64,000 nt of DNA from Gammaproteobacteria bacterium (lineage in GTDB: Bacteria; Pseudomonadota; Gammaproteobacteria; Steroidobacterales; Steroidobacteraceae): the NCBI GenBank assembly GCA_016707425.1, contig JADJHU010000002.1:62001-126000 (forward strand). Reading direction: 5' to 3'. A model generated the notes under the pieces. The model had not been told where the DNA came from. It ran no database searches and saw nothing but the letters and a program-made list of their open reading frames with translations. Below are positions 17,722 to 26,047 of this stretch, in pieces (within the stretch, counting starts at the first letter, position 1; the number at the start of each line of letters is the position of its first letter). The position numbers and the translations under genes are program-made.

Positions 17722-18639
17722 ATGACAGACGCTAGGAACATCCTCGTGGTCGGCGGCAGCTACTTCGCCGGCCGTGTGTTCGTCGAAGCGCTCTGCCGGC
17801 ATCCGGGCTACGCCGTCTACGTGATGAACCGCGGGCGACGGCCTTTGCGGCTGGCGGGCGTGCACGAGATCGTCTGTGACCGCCACGACGCGGGGGCCGT
17901 GCGGCAACTCCCGTCGCTCCCCTGGCATGCGGTGGTGGATTTCTGCGCCTACCGCCCCGAGGAGGTCACTCTCCTCCTCCAGAACCTGCCCGGAACGGTG
18001 CGCCGATACGTGCTCATCAGCACCGCAACCGTGCTGCGCAGCGTCTCGGCCCTCCCGATGGATGAAGACACGCCCACGCTGGATGCGCCTTCGCCGGACC
18101 CGGGCGGGAGCTACGGCTTTCAGAAGCGGCTCGCGGAGCTCGAGGCACAACGGGTGTGCCTGGAGCGGGGGATCGCCTGCGTCTGCCTGCGCCCGCCGTT
18201 CATTTACGGGGCGCACAATTACGCACCGCGCGAATCCTACTTCTTCGACCTGATGGCGCGAGGCGAGCAGATCATCGTGCCCGCACCCCCACAGGCGCTG
18301 TTCTCGATGGTCTCGGTCTGGGATGTCGCGGACGTCTGCATTTCGTGCCTGGAGAACGATCGGGTCAGCGGCGGCGCATGGCTGGTCTCCAACGAGGAAC
18401 TGATCTCGTATGACCGCCTTCTCGACGTGCTCGCAGCCGCAAGCGGCCAGCCTGTGCAGATACGACGGCAACCCGTCCGGGTCATCGAAGCGAGCCGCAT
18501 TCCGCTCCCCTTCCCTCTCACCGAGCACCTCGTATATTCCGGAACCCGGCTGCGCGATGCGCTTCAGCACGAATTCCTGTCTCTTGCGGCCGGGATGGCG
18601 AGGACCTACGAGTGGTTCCGCGCACGCGCACCGGGATGA
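17722..18639 (+). CDS. NAD(P)-dependent epimerase/dehydratase-like protein
   Basis: 305 aa extended short-chain dehydrogenase. The nucleotide-binding turn is VVGGSYFAGR near residue 9, the GGxxFxG variant typical of the atypical SDR subgroup that includes isoflavone-reductase-like and RNA-binding CSP41-like proteins. A Y-x3-K (YGFQK) lies near residue 131 after STATVL. The C-terminus contains FSMVSVWDVADVCISCL, an epimerase landmark. Stop overlaps the next ATG as ATGA. Substrate unknown. Confidence 0.86.
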   Translation: MTDARNILVVGGSYFAGRVFVEALCRHPGYAVYVMNRGRRPLRLAGVHEIVCDRHDAGAVRQLPSLPWHAVVDFCAYRPEEVTLLLQNLPGTVRRYVLISTATVLRSVSALPMDEDTPTLDAPSPDPGGSYGFQKRLAELEAQRVCLERGIACVCLRPPFIYGAHNYAPRESYFFDLMARGEQIIVPAPPQALFSMVSVWDVADVCISCLENDRVSGGAWLVSNEELISYDRLLDVLAAASGQPVQIRRQPVRVIEASRIPLPFPLTEHLVYSGTRLRDALQHEFLSLAAGMARTYEWFRARAPG

Positions 18640-20195
18640 GCGCCGATCTCGTCCTGCACAACGTCAGGATCTTCACCTGTGACGACGGCCGGCAGGATGC
18701 CGGCCTCGTGGCCATACGTGGCGATCGGATCCTGGCCGTAGGCCCGGAGCACGACCTTGGCCTGTTTGCCGGCACCGGCGTGACGCTGCTCGATTGCGCA
18801 GGGGCAACGGCCATCCCTGGCTTCAACGACGCGCACTGCCATCCCATGAGCCTGGCGATCAGCCTGCTCACCGTGGACTGCTCGTCTCCCGCCGTGCGCA
18901 GTATCCCGGAGTTGCAGGCTCGCATTCGCGAGCGTGCCGATCGCACGACCGCCGACTGCTGGATCCGGGCCACGGGTTTCGATGAGGCGCTCCTCGCCGA
19001 AGGTCGCCCGCCGACGCGCTGGGAGCTCGATGGCGCCACATCGCGGCATCCGGTGGTACTGGTACACGCAACCGGACAGAGCTGTGTCCTGAACTCCGCT
19101 GCTCTGCAGCGTGCCGGAATCTGCTCATCCGGGCCGGACGGCGCAGGACAGGGCATTCGCCTGGACCCCGACACGGGCGAACCGACCGGACTGGTCGTCG
19201 GCAGGCAGGACCGGGTTGCACGAGCCATTCCGCCGCCCGACGCCGGCGAGCTCGAGCGCGGGATGCGGCAAGCCAGCCTCACCTGCCTGGCACAGGGCAT
19301 CACCTCCGTCCAGGACACGAGCTGGACCAACGGCTGGCATCAGTGGCAGCTCTGGCATCGCCTCGTCGCCGCCGGGGCGGTCGGGCCGCGCGTTTCCATG
19401 ATGGCAGGCACGGAGTCTCTCAGGACTTTTCGGGAGGCCGGTCTTGCGACGGGGAATGGCGACCGACACCTGCGTCTCGGTGCATTCAAGCTGGCGCTCG
19501 ACGAGAGCACCGGTGTTCCTCACCCGCCGCGCGCGGAGATCAACGAACTGGCACTGGTCGCGCACGAGGCCGGGTTCCAGCTTGCCTTCCACGTCCCTGA
19601 TCCATGGATGCTCGAGGTCTCACTTGCCGCCATCGCCTTCGTCCGCCGGCGGTGTCAGCGTCACGCGCCCGGCGAGTGCGACTCCCCCGGGTTCCGCCTC
19701 GAGCACTGCATCGTGTGCCCACCCGACGTGCTGGGGAGGTTGCGGGCGAGCCGGGCCACGGTCGTCACGCAGCCGGCATTCATGCACCGCTTCGGCGCGA
19801 GCTACGGCGAAGCAGCCCCGCCCGAACAGACCGGCTGGTTCTGCCCGATCGCCTCTCTCCGCCGGCACGGCATCGACGTGGCCTTCAGCTCGGATGCCCC
19901 CCTCATGGGCAGCAATCCCTTCGCCGGCATCCAGGCTGCAGTGACTCGCCAGACAGACGCCGGGCAGGCGCTCGACCTTCGTCAGGCGGTTGCGGCACGC
20001 GATGCCCTCGAGATGTACACGGCGGGAGGTGCCCGGGCTTCACTCGAGGGTGGCGACAAGGGGACCATTCGTGCCGGGATGCTCGCGGACCTCGCCCTTC
20101 TGGATCGCGACCCCACCCGGCTTGCCGCCGGGGAGCTGTCGGGCGTGAAGGTGCTGCGGACGATTGTCGGCGGCCGGATACTCTGGGAGGCCTGA
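18636..20195 (+). CDS. Amidohydrolase-3 family (YtcJ-like) metal-dependent hydrolase
   Basis: 519 aa cytosolic TIM-barrel hydrolase. The N-terminal beta-domain leads to IPGFNDAHCHPM (HxH metal pair), followed by EHCIVCPP (His), and near residue 410 VAFSSDAPLMGSNPF (Asp), then a C-terminal GTIRAGMLADLALLDRDP composite-domain signature. Typical of the YtcJ/AepA-like amidohydrolases. Start ATG 18636 is set by the ATGA overlap with the epimerase stop. Same operon as the TPR, DUF4037 and DUF4125 genes. Substrate not predictable. Confidence 0.9.
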   Translation: MSADLVLHNVRIFTCDDGRQDAGLVAIRGDRILAVGPEHDLGLFAGTGVTLLDCAGATAIPGFNDAHCHPMSLAISLLTVDCSSPAVRSIPELQARIRERADRTTADCWIRATGFDEALLAEGRPPTRWELDGATSRHPVVLVHATGQSCVLNSAALQRAGICSSGPDGAGQGIRLDPDTGEPTGLVVGRQDRVARAIPPPDAGELERGMRQASLTCLAQGITSVQDTSWTNGWHQWQLWHRLVAAGAVGPRVSMMAGTESLRTFREAGLATGNGDRHLRLGAFKLALDESTGVPHPPRAEINELALVAHEAGFQLAFHVPDPWMLEVSLAAIAFVRRRCQRHAPGECDSPGFRLEHCIVCPPDVLGRLRASRATVVTQPAFMHRFGASYGEAAPPEQTGWFCPIASLRRHGIDVAFSSDAPLMGSNPFAGIQAAVTRQTDAGQALDLRQAVAARDALEMYTAGGARASLEGGDKGTIRAGMLADLALLDRDPTRLAAGELSGVKVLRTIVGGRILWEA

Positions 20196-20229
20196 CGGGC
20201 TTCCTCTCCCGATTGGCCAGGAAGTGCAC

Positions 20230-20859
20230 ATGTCCAGCAAAGATGACCTGATCGCCCGCATCGTCCAGGCCGAGTGGGAAATGTTCCAGCAGGTGCCGAA
20301 CGCCGGCGGACTGGCGGGCTGCCAGCAGAATTACGGCACGTTCAGGATCATGCGGACGAGCCAGGCGGCGAGCTGGTCCGAGACCCTGCTCGAGAGCTAT
20401 CTCGATGACCTGGCGAGTGCGCAGCGCGATGGGCGAAACCTGCTCACGGAAAAATACGCTCGCATGATGGCATCGACATCGCCACGGGAGTACGCGGCGT
20501 TTGCATCGGTGCTGCCTGCGCTGGAACCGGCGGTCCTGCGCACGATCGACACGATCGTCGAGATCGTACTGGCGTGGGAGGCCGATCTCTCGAACCGGTT
20601 CCCGCACATCCTGCAGCGCGGACGCCCGATCCACGCCAGCGAGGACCGGCCAGGCACGACCTCGGTCGAAACCTATCTTCGTGGCGAGCTCGCGAGCTAC
20701 TCCCAGCAGACCCTGACGCGGTACCTCGACCACGTGCGGGTACAGAAGCTGGCGGGCATCAACGGTTCCGAGCTGACCCTGAGCCACACCGTCCGGAGCT
20801 ATGGCTACCCCTCGCTGGCTGCCGCAGAACGCCATCTGGTGGACCCGAGTGGCCGCTGA
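20230..20859 (+). CDS. DUF4125 family protein
   Basis: 209 aa. I recognise the DUF4125 pattern: an N-terminal IVQAEWEMFQQVPNAGGLAGCQ, then FRIMRTSQAASWSETLLESYLDDL, then LTEKYARMM. The function is unknown. Predicted soluble and mainly alpha-helical. Start ATG 20230 follows AGGAAG at 5 bp. From memory, DUF4125 and DUF4037 proteins mostly occur in gut Firmicutes and Actinobacteria and often together, so their co-occurrence in a proteobacterial operon is notable. Confidence 0.78.
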   Translation: MSSKDDLIARIVQAEWEMFQQVPNAGGLAGCQQNYGTFRIMRTSQAASWSETLLESYLDDLASAQRDGRNLLTEKYARMMASTSPREYAAFASVLPALEPAVLRTIDTIVEIVLAWEADLSNRFPHILQRGRPIHASEDRPGTTSVETYLRGELASYSQQTLTRYLDHVRVQKLAGINGSELTLSHTVRSYGYPSLAAAERHLVDPSGR

Positions 20860-20910
20860 CGGATCGCCCGGAACCGGCGCAGATCTCAACAACGAAAGGG
20901 TGAGCGGACC

Positions 20911-21243
20911 ATGACCCAGGAAGAAATCCTTGCCATGCAGCCGGGCCGGGAACTGAACGCGAAAATCGCCGCGGAAATCATCGGCCATGTGGTCGTCCAC
21001 GATGAATTCCTCGGGGATCTCGAGGGCCAGAGAGACAAGGACGGCAGTAACGTCTGGGACAGCCTACAGCCCTACTCAGAAGACATCGCAGCGGCCGACC
21101 TGGTCGTGGACACGATGCTTCGCAGAGGCTTCGACGACGCGATCAACTGGGCCGACTTCGGGGACGGTGCCTTCACCGAGGCGGAAGCCATCTGCAAGGC
21201 GGCCCTGCTCGCCAGGCTGCACCCCCTCAAGGCCTGCCCGTGA
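20911..21243 (+). CDS. Small protein resembling the phage ABA-sandwich (BC1872) family
   Basis: 110 aa. The pattern ILAMQPGRELNAKIAAEIIG at the N-terminus, YSEDIAAADLVVDTM in the middle and ADFGDGAFTEAEAICKAALLARL at the C-terminus matches the small phage ABA-sandwich proteins commonly carried by phages and prophages. Function unknown. There is no other phage gene nearby, so it has probably been co-opted or is a remnant. It is the last gene of the promoter A operon, 51 bp after the DUF4125 gene. Confidence 0.68.
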   Translation: MTQEEILAMQPGRELNAKIAAEIIGHVVVHDEFLGDLEGQRDKDGSNVWDSLQPYSEDIAAADLVVDTMLRRGFDDAINWADFGDGAFTEAEAICKAALLARLHPLKACP

Positions 21244-21287
21244 GCCGCTGGTGGGCCCGATCGCGCAGCGGGATTGTTGTTCTGGCG

Positions 21288-21341
21288 TGACGCTGTTTTG
21301 CATCTTTGTTTATTGTGGAGCGACATTCCGCTTCCTAGACT
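21288..21341 (+). promoter_or_regulatory. Promoter B with TGAC-N6-TTGCA box, before the glycyl radical enzyme
   Basis: Box TGACGCTGTTTTGCA (21288-21302), 10 bp, -35 TTGTGG (21313-21318), 17 bp, -10 TAGACT (21336-21341), followed by about 90 nt of leader. All distances equal those of promoter A and the box is identical over 15 bp. The spacer sequences between the blocks differ, which argues for functional conservation rather than a recent duplication. Confidence 0.65.
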
Positions 21342-21433
21342 AGCCATAGCCACCGTCGTCGGCGCGGGCGACGGTGGACGTGAGCAGCCTTCCCGTGCGA
21401 CACCCGGACGATATGTGAGGAGTGTTAAAGATC

Positions 21434-23983
21434 ATGGCAGCCGTAATCGACGACCTCGGGACCGTGACGCCGATGACCAACCGGGTACCGAAGGCCATAA
21501 GGGCCGTGCTCGGCAAGATTCCCCTCGCCGAGATCAACAAGATCAATGGCTTCACGGAGCGGGTGCAGCGCATCAAGCAGCGCTACCTGGCGTCCCGGCC
21601 GACGATCTGTGGCCAGCGCGCGCGCTACTGGACGGAGTCCTACAAGGCGACCGAGGGCGAGCACCCCGCGAAGCGGCGCGCACGAGCCTTCGCCAACGCG
21701 CTCGCGAAGAAGGACATCCTCATTCGTGATGACGAGCTGCTGGTCGGCGCACCCACGAAGTACATCCGGGGTGCGAATCCAGGCGTCGAGCAGTTGCCGA
21801 TCCATCTCGCTGCGCTGCTCGACCGGGTCGAGGTGACCGCGGGGTCCGAGGTCACGGTCACGCAGTTCGCGGAGGAAGACCGCCAGTACCTGCGTGAAGC
21901 CGCCGAGTACTGGAAGGACAAGTATCCCGCCAAACGTTCCTTCGAGGCAGAGAATGCTCTCGATGGCGGCAAGATGCACCTGATGGGCGAGACCCGCAAT
22001 GCGCTGCGCCCACCGCTCACGCCGCAGCTGTTCACCCCCGGCGCGGACATGGACAAGGTCCTGGCGATCGGATTCCGGGGACACATCAGGCAGGCGCAGG
22101 AGCATATCGACGCCATCCGCGCCCGCACCAAGGCCAGCGGTCCCTATCTCAGCCACGAGGACAGCGAGAAGATCGAATGGCTGGAAGCCGTGATCATCTC
22201 CCTCGAGGGCATGATCCACCATGCGCACCGCTACGCCGCGCTGGCTCGCTCGGCCGCCAGGATGGAGAAGGATCCCGAGCGTCAGAAGGAGCTCCTGAAG
22301 ATTGCGGAGGTGTGCGAATGGGTGCCGGAGAATCCGCCACGCACCTTCCAGGAGGCACTGCAGACCTACTGGTTCGTGGCCTTCGGGCAGGAAATCGAGA
22401 AAGCGACCACCAACGCCTTCGTCGGTCGCTTCGATCAGTATCTGTGGCCGTACTACGCCCGCGACATCAACGAAGGACGGCTGACGCGCCAGGAAGCCGG
22501 AGAGCTCCTCGGCTGCATGCTCATGAAGTGGCTGGAGTTCGAGCCCTTCATGTTCCTGGGCCAGGTCGGCAAGCGCGACCACCAGGAAATCTCGCCCTCG
22601 AACTACTATGTGAACGTCACGCTCGGTGGCACGACACGTGACGGCAAGGATGCATCGAACGAACTCTCGTGTCTCTTCCTGCAGGTCGCGAAGCAGGTCA
22701 AGACGCACCAGCCGCACATTTCGCTGCGCTATCACCGCTTGATGGCACCGGAGCTCATCGAAAAGGGCATCGAGTGCAACCGCGACCACGGTGGCGGCAT
22801 CCCCGCGTGGTTCAGCGATCGCATGGGAACAGAGTATCTCCTCGACCGTGGAGTCAAGTGGGACGATGCGCGCGACTGGGCCATGGCCGGGTGCATCAAC
22901 ACCTCGTACCCCAAGAGCTTTGCGTGGGTGCGCAATGCCGTCGTGTCCTTCTGCAACCATGCGAAGCTCCTCGAGTGGGCGCTGTTCAATGGCGTGGATC
23001 CCTGGACGAACAAGAAGCTCGGCATCGAGAGCGGTGACCCGCGCACGTTCACACGCTGGGAGCAGGTCCTTGAGGCCTACCAGAAGCAGCGGGATGCCTT
23101 CTACGACTACACCATCAACAACTTCAGGGCCTACGAGAAGAGCTATTACGAGGACGCGTTCTACTTTCCGTTCATCTCCGCCTTCCTGCAGGACTGCATC
23201 GCGGAAGGCAGGGACGTCACCCGCTTTGGCGGCCGCTATCAGCAGCTCGAGGCCTTTTCCTTCGTCGACCGGGGCTTCCAGGATGCGTCTGACTCGCTGA
23301 TGGCCATCAAGAAGGTCGTCTTCGAGGACAAGAAGGCGACGATGGCAGAGCTGGTCGACGCCGTGAAAGCCAACTGGGAGGGCTATGAAGAACTGCGGCA
23401 GGCCTGCGTCGCAGCGCCCAAGTACGGCAACGATGAAGACGAGCCCGATGCACTGATGTGCCAGCTCTACAAGGAAGCGACCGACAAATGCCAGAGCTAC
23501 CGTGATGGCTACGGGCGGCGCTTCACGATGTTCCGGCAGGGTGCGGCCTGGTCGTCCTGGGCCGGCAAGACCACCGGTGCGCTGCCCAACGGGCGCAAGG
23601 GCGGGACGCATCTCGGCGATGCCTCGGCCTCGCCGGTTCAGGGCTGCGACGTGAAGGGCCCGACCGCCGCCATGAACTCCGTGTGCAAGCTCGACAGCAC
23701 CTTCATCGAGGGACCGCTGCTGAACATGAAGTTCTCGCCTGCCTCGCTCAGGACCAAGGCCGGCCAGCAGAAGTTCGCGAGTCTCCTTGACACCTATTTC
23801 GAGAAGGGTGGGTTCCAGGTGCAGTTCAACGTGCTCGATACCGAGACACTGAAGCAGGCACAGGCAGAACCGGAGGCTCATCGCGACCTCGTCGTCCGCG
23901 TGGCCGGCTACAGCGCGTTCTGGGTGGAGCTGTCACCGGTCGTCCAGAACGAGATCATCAGTCGCACCGAGCAGTGCATGTGA
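21434..23983 (+). CDS. Glycyl radical enzyme 1 (pyruvate formate-lyase-like), substrate unknown
   Basis: 849 aa counted from ATG 21434; a GTG four codons upstream is also in frame. The C-terminal glycyl radical loop RVAGYSAFWVEL puts the radical at Gly825, 25 residues from the end. The active-site cysteine is Cys487 in WAMAGCINTSYPK. The GRE hallmark APKYGNDEDE lies near residue 668. The glycyl radical, made by the activase encoded next, would transfer to Cys487 and start substrate radical chemistry under anoxia. The residue two after the cysteine is Asn, not the Glu found in glycerol, choline, hydroxyproline and 4-hydroxyphenylacetate enzymes. Length is close to the X-succinate synthase alpha subunits (about 850-865 aa), but small beta/gamma subunits are not visible. 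Confidence 0.93.
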   Translation: MAAVIDDLGTVTPMTNRVPKAIRAVLGKIPLAEINKINGFTERVQRIKQRYLASRPTICGQRARYWTESYKATEGEHPAKRRARAFANALAKKDILIRDDELLVGAPTKYIRGANPGVEQLPIHLAALLDRVEVTAGSEVTVTQFAEEDRQYLREAAEYWKDKYPAKRSFEAENALDGGKMHLMGETRNALRPPLTPQLFTPGADMDKVLAIGFRGHIRQAQEHIDAIRARTKASGPYLSHEDSEKIEWLEAVIISLEGMIHHAHRYAALARSAARMEKDPERQKELLKIAEVCEWVPENPPRTFQEALQTYWFVAFGQEIEKATTNAFVGRFDQYLWPYYARDINEGRLTRQEAGELLGCMLMKWLEFEPFMFLGQVGKRDHQEISPSNYYVNVTLGGTTRDGKDASNELSCLFLQVAKQVKTHQPHISLRYHRLMAPELIEKGIECNRDHGGGIPAWFSDRMGTEYLLDRGVKWDDARDWAMAGCINTSYPKSFAWVRNAVVSFCNHAKLLEWALFNGVDPWTNKKLGIESGDPRTFTRWEQVLEAYQKQRDAFYDYTINNFRAYEKSYYEDAFYFPFISAFLQDCIAEGRDVTRFGGRYQQLEAFSFVDRGFQDASDSLMAIKKVVFEDKKATMAELVDAVKANWEGYEELRQACVAAPKYGNDEDEPDALMCQLYKEATDKCQSYRDGYGRRFTMFRQGAAWSSWAGKTTGALPNGRKGGTHLGDASASPVQGCDVKGPTAAMNSVCKLDSTFIEGPLLNMKFSPASLRTKAGQQKFASLLDTYFEKGGFQVQFNVLDTETLKQAQAEPEAHRDLVVRVAGYSAFWVELSPVVQNEIISRTEQCM

Positions 23984-23993
23984 GTCCGGGCCG

Positions 23994-24025
23994 TGGCGGG
24001 AGCGGTCGAGAGGCCGCTCCCGCCA
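23994..24025 (+). promoter_or_regulatory. Strong hairpin between the glycyl radical enzyme and activase genes
   Basis: A perfect 12-bp stem, TGGCGGGAGCGG pairing with CCGCTCCCGCCA across an 8-nt loop, starts 11 nt after the stop of glycyl radical enzyme 1 and ends 16 nt before the activase start. No T tract follows, so it is not a canonical terminator. It could stabilise the upstream mRNA or lower activase expression, matching the need for far less activase than enzyme. Confidence 0.6.
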
Positions 24026-24041
24026 TTCTGGCGGAGGCAGG

Positions 24042-25025
24042 ATGAGCGAGCTCGAGGTGGAGGCAGAACGCCCGATCGGGGCGCTGAGCGAGTCGCCGGC
24101 GCCCGAGGACGAATCCGATCTCGCCACGGGCCGCATCTTCAACATCCAGCGGTTCAGTACCGAGGACGGCCCGGGGATTCGCACGACCGTTTTCGTCAAG
24201 GGCTGCACGCTGACCTGCCTGTGGTGCTCCAACCCTGAGTCCCAGCAGACCGAGCCCCAGCTGGCCCACAATGACGCCCTCTGCGATCAGTGTGGCCGCT
24301 GCGTCACCGCCTGCAGCAAGCAGGCGATCAGTCTCGCGGGATCCGGCATCCGGGTGGATCGTGATCTCTGTGACAACTGCGGGGACTGTGTGCGTGTGTG
24401 TGGACCGCGCGCCCTGCGGATGATCGGCGAGGACAAGTCGGTCGACGATGTCATGGAGGAGATCCTCAAGGATCGCCTCTACTACCGGAGTTCACAGGGC
24501 GGAGTCACCTGCTCGGGCGGCGAACCGCTCATGCAGGCGTCCTTCGTCGCGGCGCTGTTCCAGCGGTGCCAGGAAGAAGGACTCCACACCACGCTCGACA
24601 CCACCGGCAATGGCTCGGTGGCCGGCCTGCAGAAGGTGCTCAAACACACGAATCTGGTGCTCTTCGACCTGAAAGTCATGGACGAGGCACTGCACCGCAA
24701 GACCACCGGCGTTTCGAACAAGACCATTCTCAGGAATGCCCGCATCGTCGCCGACAGCCATGCCCAGATGATCATCCGCATGCCGCTGATTCCGGGGGTT
24801 TCGGCCACGGATGAGAACATCCAGGCCACGATCCGCTTCGTGCAGGGGCTGCGCCCGGGCATCATGGTGAACGTCCTGCCGTATCATCGTTATGGGATGA
24901 ACAAGTACTCGATGCTCGACCGCTCATACCCCATGGGCGAGATGCTGCCGCTCACGCATGAGCGGGTCGCCGAGATCGTCGGGATGTTCGAGAGCGCAGG
25001 CCTGCCCTGCGAGATCGTCACTTAG
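24042..25025 (+). CDS. Glycyl radical enzyme activase (radical SAM)
   Basis: 327 aa. It carries the radical SAM motif C55-x3-C59-x2-C62 (CTLTCLWC) and two ferredoxin-like clusters, C81/84/87/91 and C110/113/116/120, the layout of the activases of non-PFL glycyl radical enzymes. Residues 36-48 (QRFSTEDGPGIRT) and TCSGGEPLMQ near residue 155 are signature SAM-binding segments. It should reductively cleave SAM and abstract the hydrogen from the glycine of one or both glycyl radical enzymes. Electrons could come from the ferredoxin and KorAB of the minus-strand operon (inference). GGAGG lies 4 bp before ATG 24042. The stop overlaps the convergent iclR stop by four bases. Confidence 0.96.
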   Translation: MSELEVEAERPIGALSESPAPEDESDLATGRIFNIQRFSTEDGPGIRTTVFVKGCTLTCLWCSNPESQQTEPQLAHNDALCDQCGRCVTACSKQAISLAGSGIRVDRDLCDNCGDCVRVCGPRALRMIGEDKSVDDVMEEILKDRLYYRSSQGGVTCSGGEPLMQASFVAALFQRCQEEGLHTTLDTTGNGSVAGLQKVLKHTNLVLFDLKVMDEALHRKTTGVSNKTILRNARIVADSHAQMIIRMPLIPGVSATDENIQATIRFVQGLRPGIMVNVLPYHRYGMNKYSMLDRSYPMGEMLPLTHERVAEIVGMFESAGLPCEIVT

Positions 25026-25750
25026 CGGACGGCCACCCTCTGGCTTGCAAGGCGCTCCTGCGCCGCTTTTACCGCGAGCGCCCCATATTCCCTCATTCGT
25101 GCGGCGGTCATCCGGCTGCGTGGACCGAACACGACCAGTGCAGCGAGCGGATAGCCGTCCGAGGTAAGAATCGGTGCCGCCACAGCGCGGGCCTCCGCGA
25201 CGACCTCTCCGTCGTTCACCGCCCAGCCGCGCCGGCGGACGGGGGCCAGCGCCTCCTCATCGTCGAGGGCAGGATGGGCGCGGCGGAGCGCAGCGAGCTC
25301 TTCGCGCGGCAGGTACGCAGCAATCGCGCGGGCGCCTGACGCCCCGACAAGCGGGAGCTCGGCTTCCGCAGGCGTGGTGATGCGCAGCGCCTGCCGGCTT
25401 TCTACCACGTCATGGACCATCAAGCGGGCGTGGTCGATCGCAACCAGCATCACGGTCTCACCCGTCTGATCGCGCAGTGCCTCCATCCGCGGCCTCATCG
25501 CCGCCGTGAGCGCCGCGACGGCCGAGCGGCGCGTGCGCCGGGCGAGCGTCGTGGAAATCCGCCAGCGCCCCTCGTCCGTCGGGTCGAGCCAGCCGGCGCG
25601 ATGCAGGGTAACGGCCAGGCGGTGAGCGGCGCTCTTGTCGATGCCAGTGAGACGGGCCAGCTCGCTCACGCCCAGTGGCTGGTGCTCGGCAACGGCTTCG
25701 ACGAGTGTGCAGGCATTGCGCACCGATCGAATCTCCTTGACGGATGACAT
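25022..25750 (-). CDS. IclR-family transcriptional regulator
   Basis: 242 aa. N-terminal winged helix (ACTLVEAVAEHQPLGVSELARLTGIDKSAAHRLAVTLHRAGWL), C-terminal IclR effector domain. ATG 25750 with AGGTGA 5-6 bp upstream is preferred over a GTG three codons earlier. It lies divergently from glycyl radical enzyme 2, with an inverted-repeat operator between them, and convergent with the activase gene. It probably controls its own gene and glycyl radical enzyme 2 in response to a small acid or pathway intermediate, as other IclR proteins do. Confidence 0.92.
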   Translation of the reverse strand: MSSVKEIRSVRNACTLVEAVAEHQPLGVSELARLTGIDKSAAHRLAVTLHRAGWLDPTDEGRWRISTTLARRTRRSAVAALTAAMRPRMEALRDQTGETVMLVAIDHARLMVHDVVESRQALRITTPAEAELPLVGASGARAIAAYLPREELAALRRAHPALDDEEALAPVRRRGWAVNDGEVVAEARAVAAPILTSDGYPLAALVVFGPRSRMTAARMREYGALAVKAAQERLASQRVAVR

Positions 25751-25764
25751 GATGCTCACCTAGA

Positions 25765-25787
25765 GTATTTTTCAATACGACTGTATT
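25765..25787. promoter_or_regulatory. Candidate IclR operator, overlapping inverted repeats
   Basis: Three 5-bp arms spaced by 4 bp: GTATT-TTTC-AATAC-GACT-GTATT. Each neighbouring pair forms a perfect inverted repeat. The element lies 15 bp before the iclR start and in the divergent promoter region of glycyl radical enzyme 2; TTTTCA (25769-25774) and TAGTAA (25791-25796) could be plus-strand -35 and -10 elements. Confidence 0.5.
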
Positions 25788-26047
25788 ACATAGTAACACA
25801 CTGGGTCCCGAGGAGTAAGCATGCCGTCCGGTCCAACCACCCTTACTCACCTGCGGCTTTCCATCGGCACTGCCTGCCTCCCGGATGACCGGCTTTGTGC
25901 CCATTCACGCAGGGATCGGGCGGGGCAAGGAAGGCAATTCTCCTCTTGCGGCGCTCGAGACCGAGCCCGGCGGGCGCGCACTCCACTACGGCGACGGGGG
26001 CGGATCGCGAGCCGCGCAACGACTTGCCGGGATTCTGATCGGGAGCG

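Noticed and set aside
20911..21243. A prophage at 20.9 kb based on the ABA-sandwich-like protein
   Set aside because: No integrase, capsid, lysis or attachment site is nearby; the gene is embedded in a metabolic operon.
21425..23881. An 818-codon open frame antisense to glycyl radical enzyme 1
   Set aside because: It is a GC-rich shadow: the plus-strand frame contains all glycyl radical enzyme motifs, while the antisense product has no recognisable domain and lacks a ribosome site.
21434..25025. Naming glycyl radical enzyme 1 benzylsuccinate or alkylsuccinate synthase
   Set aside because: Length and lack of Cys-x-Glu fit, but the small subunits and BbsEF-type paired transferases are not visible and substrate residues cannot be verified by eye.
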